Assembly: GCA_029213075.1 (NCBI GenBank) | Contig: JARGPO010000074.1 | Coordinates: 1 to 64,000, forward strand | DNA from: Legionellaceae bacterium | GTDB taxonomy: Bacteria > Pseudomonadota > Gammaproteobacteria > Legionellales > Legionellaceae | DNA length: 64,000 nt | Reading direction: 5' to 3' | In this document: one piece after another, positions 27,514 through 36,423 of the stretch | Layout of the letters: every line of letters starts with the position of its first letter | Position numbering within the stretch: the stretch's first letter is position 1 | Notes under the pieces: model-generated | The model's input: the letters and a program-made list of their open reading frames with translations, nothing else | The model's database searches: none | What the model was told of the DNA's origin: nothing | Program-made: the position numbers and the translations under genes

Positions 27514-27765
27514 GTGTGGCGTAGGCACAAGTGGTTGGTTGGCTTAAATTTCACAGTGTGGAGTAGGCACAAGTGGTTGGTTGGCTTAAATTTCACCGTG
27601 TGGAGTAGGCACAAGTGGTTGGTTGGCTTAAATTTCACCGTGTGGCGTAGGTACAAGTGGTTTGTTGGCTTAAATTTCACAGTGTGGCGTAGGCACAAGT
27701 GGTTGTTGGGCTTAAATTTCACCGTGTGGAGTAGGCACAAGTGGTTGGTGAGTTTAAATTTTACC
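27514..27765. repeat. Tandem array of six 42-bp units (VNTR-like)
   Basis: Units begin at 27514, 27556, 27598, 27640, 27682 and 27724 with the consensus beginning GTGTGGCGTAGGCACAAGTG. They differ by single substitutions, mainly C/A at position 7, plus degeneration in the last unit. The period is a multiple of three and lacks stops, so open frames exist on both strands (for example repeated RRHKWLVGLNFTVW on the plus strand). There is no ribosome site or plausible protein, so I treat them as non-coding. The array lies between converging genes (ends at 27413 and 27857). There are no spacers, so it is not a CRISPR. Confidence 0.95.
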
Positions 27766-27856
27766 TATTGGATTAGCGTTAATTTTGTTTCATTTTACAC
27801 TACATTAGCACCCCATGCGATTTTTGAATAATATGTTTGTTAGATAACAAGTTCTC

Positions 27857-30094
27857 CTATTTTTTCCGAATACTTTTATCCATCCATTTTGGTAAGTACC
27901 AATTCCAACTATTTGCTAGAGCCATAGTCGCGGGAACGAGAATCGTTCTTATTGCAAAAGCATCCACAAAAATGGCCACGGCTATTCCGAGCCCAAACTC
28001 TTTAACCATTAATACGTCAGCAAACATAAATGAACCACATAGCAGTATAACTATTAAAGCGGCGCTAGTTATTATTCGGCTACTTTTTACGATTCCAAAG
28101 ATAATACTTTTAACATTATCTTTAGTTGTGCTATATGCTTCATGGATCCTAGTTAATAGGAAAACCTCATAATCCATAGAAAAACCAAATAGTGCACAGA
28201 AGATAATTATTATTAAACTTATATCTAACATGCCTTGTGGTCTAAAATGAAGAAGCTCATGGAGATATCCTTCTTGAAAAATAAAAACAAGAACACCATA
28301 GCTTGCACAAAGACTTAAAATATTCATAAATATTGCCTGAAGCGGCAAGAATAATGATCGAAGTAGGATAAGTAGAATAATATATGTTAAACAAATTATC
28401 CAAACTGCAGCATATGGAAGAGAATGCATAATTGTACTAACTACATCTACATTTGTTACTGGAATCCCTGCGAGACTAATTGTTAACCCAGGCCCTGGTT
28501 TTGTATTTTCTATTTTTTCAATTAGCTCTTTGGTTTTTAATGAATTAGGGCCATATTTACTAATGACACTTGCTACAGTAAACTTGTCTCTGGTAGTTCT
28601 ATCAAGAAGAATTTTAATGTTTTTGTCTACATTGTCCTTATTGCTATACATATACTGGTATTGTTGGAGTTTTAGCCGATTATCAATTGAAACGATACTA
28701 TTAACCTCTTCAATTGCATCAAAACCTTTTAATTTATCAATGTAGTCGTAAACCTTTTTGATATTTTGTGCAGATGTAATTTTGCCGGTATCAGTTTTAA
28801 TAATTACTTTAATTGGAACCAAACCTTCTTTATTGAAGTTTTCTTTATACATATCAAAAAACTTTTGGTTTTCTGAGTGATCTGGCAAAACGTTAAAGTC
28901 AGATATACCAATTTTGATATTTAACATGGTATAACTAAGAATGGATACAAAAAATAAAGTCGCAAGAGAAAACGCACCTGGGTAACTTGTAACAGTCTTT
29001 GCTAGTCTATACCAAATACCTTTTGTGCAATCATTATCATTTGGATTACTAGTTTGTTTTTGCACTGGCCTTATTGCAAGAGAATTGATCTTGTCTTTTA
29101 GAACACATAAAATTGCAGGCAATAAGGTAAGAGCGGCACTTACCGCAACAAAAACGGCAACTAAACCGCCAACACCAATTGAAAATAAGATATTAATAGG
29201 GAACATCAGTAGGGCGCTTAAACTAATGAAAACGGCTATTCCACTATAAAATATCGCTTTCCCAGCTGTTGCCATGGTTTTACCAATTGTATCTTTGATA
29301 TGAGTGGATGAATTGAGCTCGTCTCTAAATCGATAAATAAGAAAAAGTGCATAATCTAGACTCAAACATAATCCTAAAAGCAAAGCTATGTTTAGTGTAA
29401 ATATTGATAGGTCAAAAAGGTGACCAAGAGCATATAGCATAGTTAATATTAGCAGGGCAGAGCTAGCCCCTATATATAGTGGTACAAATGCAGCGACAAC
29501 TGTTTTAAAGACGACTAATAAAGTTATTATCGTAACAGGGGCCGCAATAAAATCAGCCTTGTATAAGTCTCTCTGAGTTTGCTCGTTGATATGTTCAACA
29601 AAGATAGGTTCACCCCCAAGGTGAACACTCATCCCTTTTGGGGTAACTATTGTTTCTTGAAACTCATCAATTAGCTTTCGTTCTAAGGCTTGATTTTTTT
29701 TAAATAAAATAACAGCAAACGCAGTATGCCCATCTTTTGAAATTTGCTTTGGGCTATTTTCTGGGAGAATAATATTATGCTCAACTGGAAATTTCTTTAG
29801 CCCACTCAATGAGTATTTTATTTTTTTTATATATTTAGGGTTATCAGCTTTTAATGTATCACTATGATATATAACCAAGAATTGATTATTACCATATCCT
29901 AAGTTCTTATTTAAGAATTTATCATTAAGATCACTTCTTGAGTTTGTTGCGATAAACCCAGTCGACTGGAAAGGATTAATTATGTCGCTTAAATGCGGTA
30001 TACAAATGAATAAACAAGCTATCCAAAAGGCGATGATCTCGCGTCTAAATCTGTAGGTAAATAATCCTAATCTATAAAATAATTTTGAATCCAT
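27857..30094 (-). CDS. MMPL/RND-superfamily exporter
   Basis: A 745-residue membrane transporter with about 12 helices in two repeats. Each repeat has an N-terminal helix, a periplasmic loop and five more helices. The proton-relay type motif appears twice: GLCLSLDYALFLIYRFRDEL and FGFSMDYEVFLLTRIHE, as in MmpL proteins. Other family traits are FVAVSAALTLLPAILCVL and AFAIRTILVPATMALANSWN followed by WYLPKW at the C-terminus. It probably exports lipids or hydrophobic compounds; the substrate is unknown. The frame is open upstream to 30163, but the ATG at 30094 has GAAGG at good spacing and gives the standard MDSKLFYRLG start. It is divergent from the next gene. Confidence 0.9.
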   Translation of the reverse strand: MDSKLFYRLGLFTYRFRREIIAFWIACLFICIPHLSDIINPFQSTGFIATNSRSDLNDKFLNKNLGYGNNQFLVIYHSDTLKADNPKYIKKIKYSLSGLKKFPVEHNIILPENSPKQISKDGHTAFAVILFKKNQALERKLIDEFQETIVTPKGMSVHLGGEPIFVEHINEQTQRDLYKADFIAAPVTIITLLVVFKTVVAAFVPLYIGASSALLILTMLYALGHLFDLSIFTLNIALLLGLCLSLDYALFLIYRFRDELNSSTHIKDTIGKTMATAGKAIFYSGIAVFISLSALLMFPINILFSIGVGGLVAVFVAVSAALTLLPAILCVLKDKINSLAIRPVQKQTSNPNDNDCTKGIWYRLAKTVTSYPGAFSLATLFFVSILSYTMLNIKIGISDFNVLPDHSENQKFFDMYKENFNKEGLVPIKVIIKTDTGKITSAQNIKKVYDYIDKLKGFDAIEEVNSIVSIDNRLKLQQYQYMYSNKDNVDKNIKILLDRTTRDKFTVASVISKYGPNSLKTKELIEKIENTKPGPGLTISLAGIPVTNVDVVSTIMHSLPYAAVWIICLTYIILLILLRSLFLPLQAIFMNILSLCASYGVLVFIFQEGYLHELLHFRPQGMLDISLIIIIFCALFGFSMDYEVFLLTRIHEAYSTTKDNVKSIIFGIVKSSRIITSAALIVILLCGSFMFADVLMVKEFGLGIAVAIFVDAFAIRTILVPATMALANSWNWYLPKWMDKSIRKK

Positions 30095-30323
30095 GGCAAC
30101 CTTCTTTTTTAAACACTTCGTATATATTATAGACCAAAATATAATTAATCCAATTTTGCACAATATACACCACCTATAATTGCATGCCGTTAGATATAGT
30201 TGTGCCTCTTATTGGGGCACAAAGACAATAAATACCCCTTAATTTCTTGAATATTATAAATTCATGCCTTATAGTTATTGTGCATGAAGTTCTGTTTATG
30301 GATAGATGGTTACGGGAGATATG

Positions 30324-31754
30324 ATGGGAAAGGATGGTGAGACTAGGCTGCTTGCAAAGGATGAGAAAGCTGAGTTAAGCGAGCAGATGCTATATCAGGA
30401 TGAAATTATTCAGGAAATCGAGTCAATAACAGATGAGCAAAAGAGGCGCAAGGTTTTATTATTAGTTAAGCTAATAGATCAAAATCTTGATTCTGAAATT
30501 AAAGAATTACATAAAAAAAGCTCAACCTCGACATTATTTACAGGATTACACGCATCTTCTTTATATACTTCTATGTCATTTAATCAGTTTATTCAGACAC
30601 CGAGCGGAGCCGTTCCTATGCGAGAGGCTCTTGTGTCTTTAAAAGAAAAATATAATATTGATATTGAAAAGTATGTCACAATATTATTTTATGAGAAATT
30701 TAAATTAGTTGTAACCTCTCATTTATTTACAATAATTGACGCAAACTCAAATGCTAATCTTATGAAAAAAATTGTTTTAGAGTATGCAGATAATCAAAAA
30801 TCCCGGAAATTGATGGTAGAACTACTTAATAACATGTCTAATCACCCAAGTGTGGATAATGATAAGATAATGGATGTTTTACTAGTACTGTTTAGTATTG
30901 ATTTACGTTTTAATGATATAAAAGATCAATATCCAAATTTATTTTCAACTCCTAGACCATCAGAAATAGTGAAGGCAGAAGAAGAGCACAACACATCAAC
31001 TAGTATTTTTAATTTATCGGACTTCTTACCTGAGTTTATACAATCATATCTAAGAAATTTTAGGAGTAAATTCAATAGTACTAGCAAAGACATACAAGAA
31101 GACTCAACTCATAATTCTTCTGGATTAGATGGTGTTATATATCAACAACTGCTTTTTGCCAAAGATAATAATAAAGAATATTTACTTCAAGAGTTAGCAA
31201 TTTCCAATGCAATTGTTAAAGGAATAGATAGTGGTGATTGGTATTCTCTTTGCCATAAATTAACCAGTGAAACTTGTACTTTTCCCAATAAAAGATCAGG
31301 TTTTTCTTACTCATCTATAGATAGAAATCCTCATGTTTGTTGGGCTTTAGGCATAAAAAATAAAATTGAGTCACCTAACTCTCCACAAAGTACCATTCAA
31401 AATATTTTTAAAGAAATTCAGTTGTTAAATAAAAATAAATTGATTTCCACGTCTCTAATACGGAATATTGAGAATCAGTTAAAAAACCTAAGAGTGCCAG
31501 CATATGCATGCAAATTTATCGATTATTCAATAAATCGAGATTGTTATAGTCAGTTAATGAGCTTATTAAGTGACCAAAAGTCTTTTAAATCTATTCAAGA
31601 TTTAGTAGTACAACTTAAAAGCTCAGAAGTTACGGATACTATGCTTGTTGATATTAATACTGCTCGATTAAACCTTCAAGATTATATTGACGAGAGATGG
31701 AACTCAGAAGAAAATAAGATAATAGAATTCTCATCTCCTACCAAACGTAATTAG
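30324..31754 (+). CDS. Unknown soluble protein, effector-like
   Basis: A 476-residue protein of unknown family, rich in Lys, Glu, Asn and Leu and predicted mostly helical, without signal peptide or membrane segment. Two ATGs follow GGGAG (30314-30318); the one at 30324 has the better 5-bp spacing, though 30306 is also in frame. A Ser/Thr-rich linker (around EEHNTSTSIFNLSDF) splits it into two helical halves. The last residues (ERWNSEENKIIEFSSPTKRN) are charged. It is divergent from the MMPL exporter and is followed by the 53-bp hairpin array. A secreted effector is possible but unproven. Confidence 0.6.
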   Translation: MGKDGETRLLAKDEKAELSEQMLYQDEIIQEIESITDEQKRRKVLLLVKLIDQNLDSEIKELHKKSSTSTLFTGLHASSLYTSMSFNQFIQTPSGAVPMREALVSLKEKYNIDIEKYVTILFYEKFKLVVTSHLFTIIDANSNANLMKKIVLEYADNQKSRKLMVELLNNMSNHPSVDNDKIMDVLLVLFSIDLRFNDIKDQYPNLFSTPRPSEIVKAEEEHNTSTSIFNLSDFLPEFIQSYLRNFRSKFNSTSKDIQEDSTHNSSGLDGVIYQQLLFAKDNNKEYLLQELAISNAIVKGIDSGDWYSLCHKLTSETCTFPNKRSGFSYSSIDRNPHVCWALGIKNKIESPNSPQSTIQNIFKEIQLLNKNKLISTSLIRNIENQLKNLRVPAYACKFIDYSINRDCYSQLMSLLSDQKSFKSIQDLVVQLKSSEVTDTMLVDINTARLNLQDYIDERWNSEENKIIEFSSPTKRN

Positions 31755-31815
31755 GGAAAGCATACAATGCTATAAGCTATAGTGGGTTTAATTGTTTTAT
31801 CCACCAATTATGCCC

Positions 31816-32062
31816 GCCCTAACGTGGCTCTACGAGCCATCTGTTATGCTCATAGATATTCCCCACCCGCCCTAACGTGGCTCTACGAGCCATCTATTAT
31901 GCTCATAGATATTCCCCACCCGTCCTAACGTGGCTCTACGAGCCATCTGTTATGCTCATAGATATTCCCCACCCGTCCTAACGTGGCTCTACGAGCCATC
32001 TGTTATGCTCATAGATATTCCCCACCCGCCCTACGTGGCCCTACTTGTTAGGGCCATCTATA
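31816..32062. repeat. Tandem 53-bp repeat with a hairpin in each unit
   Basis: Full units start at 31816, 31869, 31922 and 31975, and a partial fifth at 32028. Each contains TGGCTC-TAC-GAGCCA, a perfect 6-bp stem. The fifth unit has changed bases on both arms to TGGCCCTA-CTTGT-TAGGGCCA (32036-32056), an 8-bp stem, so the pairing is kept although the sequence differs. The array sits between two converging genes (ends at 31754 and 32102), where it could end transcription or protect mRNA 3' ends from either side. No T-run follows the stems. Confidence 0.93.
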
Positions 32063-32101
32063 AGAAATTAGTAGTCATAGTCATACCCATGTTCTTTTAG
32101 A

Positions 32102-35100
32102 TCAGGTATTGACTTTTCTTACAAGGTCTTCATGTTCTTCTGCACAATTTTCATGGGCATCTCTTTGAAGTTCATCTTCTCTTGGTGCAAATATACTAGC
32201 TGCTATTAAATTTGTTGGTTCAAATGTTAAAAGATCTCGTGCCGGTTTATTTAAAACCTTTTCTTTTTTAGCCATTTCTACAAGATTAATAATTTCTTCT
32301 TTTAAGGTAGCAAGTGTAAACTCAAGGCTAATTAGCACAACTTCACTCCCAGATAGGGAGGAAGTAAAGCTAGGCGTTGAGAAGAGGTTAAAAACCCAAT
32401 GCATTATCGATGCTTTTATATAACAAGCGGCAGGAGTTTTTTCATTGGCAACACTATATGAGGCTTGCCAGTACTGTTTATAAGTAATGTATTCTAAAGA
32501 CCTCAAGCACTCGCTACTTAAGTTTGTAGTTTGTTGTAGTTCTTCTCTTATATCTAGATTAAGAAAAGATAATTGTTGTCGACTGATCTGATGAAAATCA
32601 GGAAAATCCTGCTTCTCATCAGAGAGTTCTTGTATTTCTCGACGATAAAATGCAAATCTAGCGTCCATCTCATTTAAGGCTTCCGCGATCCACGTTTGCT
32701 GTTCTTCAATTATTCTTAATTGAGAAGCAAAATATTCTTCATGGCTCATTTCAAGAATTTTAGCGTGATAAGCTAGGTCTATTGTGTAATGCATACGCAT
32801 CCAAGAAATAATCGATGGTAGTTGTGCAGGCATTATAGATTTTTTATTTGGTAGGTTCCTATCATAATATTCATTAATTGCTGACATATGCAAAAACTGC
32901 AAGTTACCTAGAAACTCTAACTGTGCTTGCACAGTATAAGAAAGTGGTAGCACTTGCTGCCAAACGGACAGATTACTTTTAAATATTATATGTAGATAGC
33001 TTCGCAACTGTAACAAAATTGTGTGTTGTTTAAAAAGTTTGATCAGAGTATTTATGCGGCTTGTTATGTTGAGAGGAGCTTTTTCTAAAATCATAGCTCT
33101 TGTCATTAACTGCTCTTTTTCAGAGAGATAGGTTGAGTACATATAATTGTCAACAGCTATAAAAGTTTGCCTTTCTTTTTCCAAAGGAGCATTTTTAACA
33201 ATTTTCTTAACATTTTTAAGTAAAGTTATAATCTTCATTTTTTCTTCTTGGCTTGGAGCTAAATGAATGCATTCTTGGGCTTCTTGTAGTGATTCTTCGC
33301 ATCTTGATAAAAATTCTCTTTTGGGGACAATGCGGCGCATCTCATAAAATAATTCTACTTTTAACAGTATTATTTTTAATTGAATCTCTGGCTTATATAC
33401 GCGGATTAATTTTAAAAGCTCATCATAAATATTTATTGCCTTAACCATCATTTTGTCACTGCTTATCGGATCGTATTCTCTACCGCGTAATACATTATCA
33501 CCTAGTGTCTTTTCTAAAGATGAAAATTCCTTAGGAACATAATAGCTTCTCACTATTATCTCATATAGCTTAATAAAAGATTCTAAATTGTTTTCATCCA
33601 CTAATAATGGCTTGTCGTGATTAGTAATTGCTTGATATAGAAAGTCGGCAACTGTTTCAGAAATATATCTTTCTCTATAAATTTTCTCTATATAATCTTC
33701 AAAACAAACATATGTTAATACATGAGCAGAGCACAATTGGCTCCATATAGTTTCTTCATCTGACTTTTCTACTGGTATATGTGATTTACTCTCAACCAAA
33801 GTATCTGCTTGATTTGAGACGGCTTCTATCTTAGTAGTTTCTTGAACTTGAGGTGTGTCATTAGCAATGCTACTAATTTCTTCAGGGTTGGTATCGAGAT
33901 TTGCCATACAGTCAATCTTATATTTTGCTAATACGACAAGAGTAGGGGACCTGTAATCTCCTTCATTTATTATATCCCAGCAGTTTCTTTTCATTAAGTC
34001 AATGTCTGCAGGTTCGCTTTCATCTACACAAGCGTTAAATAAAAAGTTATAAGCTTTCAAGCGAAAATCAGCAGAAAAATATTCACCACTAATATAACTG
34101 TCTGCTGGATACTTAGAGCAAAGTTGCTCTAGATATTTGCATTTAATAGTATTATATATTCTAATAGCTTGTTGTAGTTTTTCACCAAGATTAGAGTGTA
34201 GTAAAGCGTCGAGATGTAAGCTCTCCATCGGAACTGTATCTAAGTCTTGTAGATTTTCATAAGTGATTATATCTACTTGCTCATTACCTGAATTTTCATG
34301 TGGCATCTCAGAAAAAAATTGACAGTAAACATCGGTTAGATATGTTCTGGACTTTTGCAAGAGAGTGAAATCAACAACATTTAGCACTTGTAAACTTAGA
34401 AAAGTATATTTATCCTCAGTTGATAACTCATCGAATGAATCAATGTCGACAAATGAGTAGTTATAACCACCCATTAAGTTCTTATAACGTTGGCATAACT
34501 GACTAAGATCATCGTTACTTTCAAGATTATATTGTAAACATCTTTCGTTAGATCCTTCTTTTTTTGTGGTTTTTTTAGAATCATCAACATAATAACTAGC
34601 AAGCATTGGCTCGAAATCATTAGCACGAGCATCCATTAGTTGATAGGATTTTTTTATTTCGTCTTTTAATTCTTTAGATTCATTAGAATGAAGATTAAGA
34701 AAATATAACGTTTTAAAATATTTAGCTGATTTTTGCATGGATTTAGCTAAAGACCGCATATTTTCTTTGGGTGAGGTTTGCATTTGTTGAATTCTACATT
34801 CTTCAACAGCCAATCCTAAACCTAAGTGTTGCTTTCTTACTGTGGTACTTAAGTGCCGATTTTGATAGATCAAGACTGAAATTTCGTGTGATAACCTTGC
34901 TAGCTCAACTAACAATACTTTACTACGTGTTGTTTCAACTTGCAGCTCTTCCCAACGAGTTGTAAGTTGTTGAATTGAGTAATGCTCTTGAGGTTTTTGA
35001 TCTTGATGGTTAATATCTTCGCTAGGTTTTTGATGCTGTTTCTTTTGCCTAGGTACTTTTTTGAACGCTGAATGTGCTTTTTTTGCTGAGGGTTTATAGG

Positions 35101-35326
35101 TATCTGGGGATTGTTCTGAGAAATTGGTAATAACATTTTCTTGGGTAGTAGATGGTTCTGAGCTTAATATTATTACTCTTTTTTCGTCATCCTGTAATTC
35201 TCTACCTTGTTGATCTGCATGAATTTTATAAAGTTCATCCATTCTTTGAGTGTAAAAACTCATCATTTCTTTTTCTGCATCACCGTTTTCGCCTTCAAGG
35301 CCTGTATAACCATCACTTTTTATCAT
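32102..35326 (-). CDS. Very large unknown helical protein, effector-like
   Basis: A 1074-residue protein predicted almost entirely helical, with coiled-coil or solenoid character (long Glu/Leu/Gln-rich stretches) and no recognised family, signal peptide or membrane helix. The N-terminal ~130 residues are charged and Pro/Lys/Gln-rich (SAFKKVPRQKKQHQKPSED), likely disordered. The C-terminus is acidic (REDELQRDAHENCAEEHEDL). The frame is open to 35356, but AGGTGG eight bases before the ATG at 35326 fixes the start. It is the last of three leftward genes with the 292-residue coiled-coil protein and the SET-ankyrin protein. The first and third share SAFKKVP / RAFKKAP N-terminal motifs, suggesting related targeting segments. 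Confidence 0.7.
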   Translation of the reverse strand: MIKSDGYTGLEGENGDAEKEMMSFYTQRMDELYKIHADQQGRELQDDEKRVIILSSEPSTTQENVITNFSEQSPDTYKPSAKKAHSAFKKVPRQKKQHQKPSEDINHQDQKPQEHYSIQQLTTRWEELQVETTRSKVLLVELARLSHEISVLIYQNRHLSTTVRKQHLGLGLAVEECRIQQMQTSPKENMRSLAKSMQKSAKYFKTLYFLNLHSNESKELKDEIKKSYQLMDARANDFEPMLASYYVDDSKKTTKKEGSNERCLQYNLESNDDLSQLCQRYKNLMGGYNYSFVDIDSFDELSTEDKYTFLSLQVLNVVDFTLLQKSRTYLTDVYCQFFSEMPHENSGNEQVDIITYENLQDLDTVPMESLHLDALLHSNLGEKLQQAIRIYNTIKCKYLEQLCSKYPADSYISGEYFSADFRLKAYNFLFNACVDESEPADIDLMKRNCWDIINEGDYRSPTLVVLAKYKIDCMANLDTNPEEISSIANDTPQVQETTKIEAVSNQADTLVESKSHIPVEKSDEETIWSQLCSAHVLTYVCFEDYIEKIYRERYISETVADFLYQAITNHDKPLLVDENNLESFIKLYEIIVRSYYVPKEFSSLEKTLGDNVLRGREYDPISSDKMMVKAINIYDELLKLIRVYKPEIQLKIILLKVELFYEMRRIVPKREFLSRCEESLQEAQECIHLAPSQEEKMKIITLLKNVKKIVKNAPLEKERQTFIAVDNYMYSTYLSEKEQLMTRAMILEKAPLNITSRINTLIKLFKQHTILLQLRSYLHIIFKSNLSVWQQVLPLSYTVQAQLEFLGNLQFLHMSAINEYYDRNLPNKKSIMPAQLPSIISWMRMHYTIDLAYHAKILEMSHEEYFASQLRIIEEQQTWIAEALNEMDARFAFYRREIQELSDEKQDFPDFHQISRQQLSFLNLDIREELQQTTNLSSECLRSLEYITYKQYWQASYSVANEKTPAACYIKASIMHWVFNLFSTPSFTSSLSGSEVVLISLEFTLATLKEEIINLVEMAKKEKVLNKPARDLLTFEPTNLIAASIFAPREDELQRDAHENCAEEHEDLVRKVNT

Positions 35327-35477
35327 AAATAAACCACCTGTAAGGCAAAAGAGCAAATACTACTATAAGAGGGTGAAAAAAACAACTGATAACTTATTTT
35401 TAGCACATAGGAGTGGTTAAAAAGACATGATGACTTGTTTTAAATTGGTGTTGACAATGGATCTTCTAAGTCATAAT

Positions 35478-35523
35478 GTCATCTCGATTGAAGGATTAGA
35501 TCTTTCCTGGCGGTCGAGATGAC
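35478..35523. repeat. Extragenic palindrome (REP/MITE-like)
   Basis: GTCATCTCGA at 35478-35487 and TCGAGATGAC at 35514-35523 form a perfect 10-bp stem around a 26-nt loop with a minor AGGA/TCCT pairing. The arms and the internal AGATCTTTCC resemble the widespread GTCATCTCGACC...GAGATC...GGTCGAGATGAC class of extragenic palindromes. It lies just after the stop of a leftward gene and lacks a T-run. Confidence 0.75.
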
Positions 35524-35538
35524 GTTGGCAAAGATCTA

Positions 35539-36417
35539 CTATGAACTTGCAGATAAATCTAATCCAAAACTATTGACTAAATTTTCAGCCTCAGCTAGTT
35601 CACGACGTCTTTCTTTACACATTCTCCTTCCTGATTGGTCATCGTTTAAAGAGAATATTGATAGTGCTGCTGTAATAGATCTATTTGCAGCCTCAATAAT
35701 TGATAGCGACTCTGATTTTGTAGCAAAATCTCGAGACCAAGGTAGTAGTTTATCACTAAAGTCATAGCTTAATTCTAGTATTTGGTGAGCTTTACGTATT
35801 TTGTCATCACGGTCTGGCATGTCTGTCTCACGTGCACATTTATATTGTACCTTTAACAAGCGTTCTTTTATAAGATTAATCTTATCCATCGAGTTACCTG
35901 GTATATGTGCAAATGCATCTAGGTTTTCATAATCTTTTAGAGAATACAGTCCTTGTAGTTCTGTTACTTCTTCGGACTTGAAAAATACAGAGGTAGATTG
36001 AAAGGCATTTGCCGGTGAAATTGTAGGTTTTAATTTTGGAGTAAATTGAGCTCTTGGTGAAGACTTTTGTCTTGATTCATGCCTTTCCTTAGCGGTATTT
36101 ATTTCTTGCTCTATTTTTCCAATAGATATTTCAAAAGGAAGGATCAGTTCATCTAAGGTTTTTTTAGCATAGTCTTCATATTGCTCTATAACATTTTTTG
36201 ATGTTTGTTCTAATTCTGCTAGTTTAAAGGCTTCAATGTATGCTTCTCTTGCTTGCATACTAAGATCTTTTGCTAATTTAAAATACTTTAACGAGATGAC
36301 CTTGGTTTTAGCACGAACAGCATAAATTTGTTGATTCAGGGCCTGATTCCATAATTCGTCACCGCTATTTGAAAAATCTACGCTTGTTTCTAGTTTGTCT
36401 ACTTTTCTCTTCGTCAT
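35539..36417 (-). CDS. Unknown coiled-coil protein
   Basis: A 292-residue, charged, helical protein of unknown family. The Ala/Lys/Glu-rich region at residues 30-120 (for example LAKDLSMQAREAYIEAFKLA and IGKIEQEINTAKERHESRQK) is probably a coiled coil or a short helical bundle of the MIT/TPR kind. No signal peptide. It starts 6 bp after the end of the SET-ankyrin gene, so the two are cotranscribed and may act together. The stop is followed by the extragenic palindrome at 35478-35523. Confidence 0.7.
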   Translation of the reverse strand: MTKRKVDKLETSVDFSNSGDELWNQALNQQIYAVRAKTKVISLKYFKLAKDLSMQAREAYIEAFKLAELEQTSKNVIEQYEDYAKKTLDELILPFEISIGKIEQEINTAKERHESRQKSSPRAQFTPKLKPTISPANAFQSTSVFFKSEEVTELQGLYSLKDYENLDAFAHIPGNSMDKINLIKERLLKVQYKCARETDMPDRDDKIRKAHQILELSYDFSDKLLPWSRDFATKSESLSIIEAANRSITAALSIFSLNDDQSGRRMCKERRRELAEAENLVNSFGLDLSASS

Positions 36418-36423
36418 TTTGTT

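Noticed and set aside
27417-27831. Open frames on both strands through the 42-bp repeat (about 105 and 107 codons)
   Set aside because: They exist only because the repeat period is a multiple of three and lacks stops; there is no ribosome site, and the translations are simple 14-residue echoes.
27514-32062. CRISPR array
   Set aside because: Both arrays (42-bp and 53-bp) are head-to-tail units without intervening unique spacers, and no cas genes are present.
35519-35767. 82-codon rightward frame
   Set aside because: It is the complement of the coiled-coil protein gene and starts inside the extragenic palindrome; no ribosome site.
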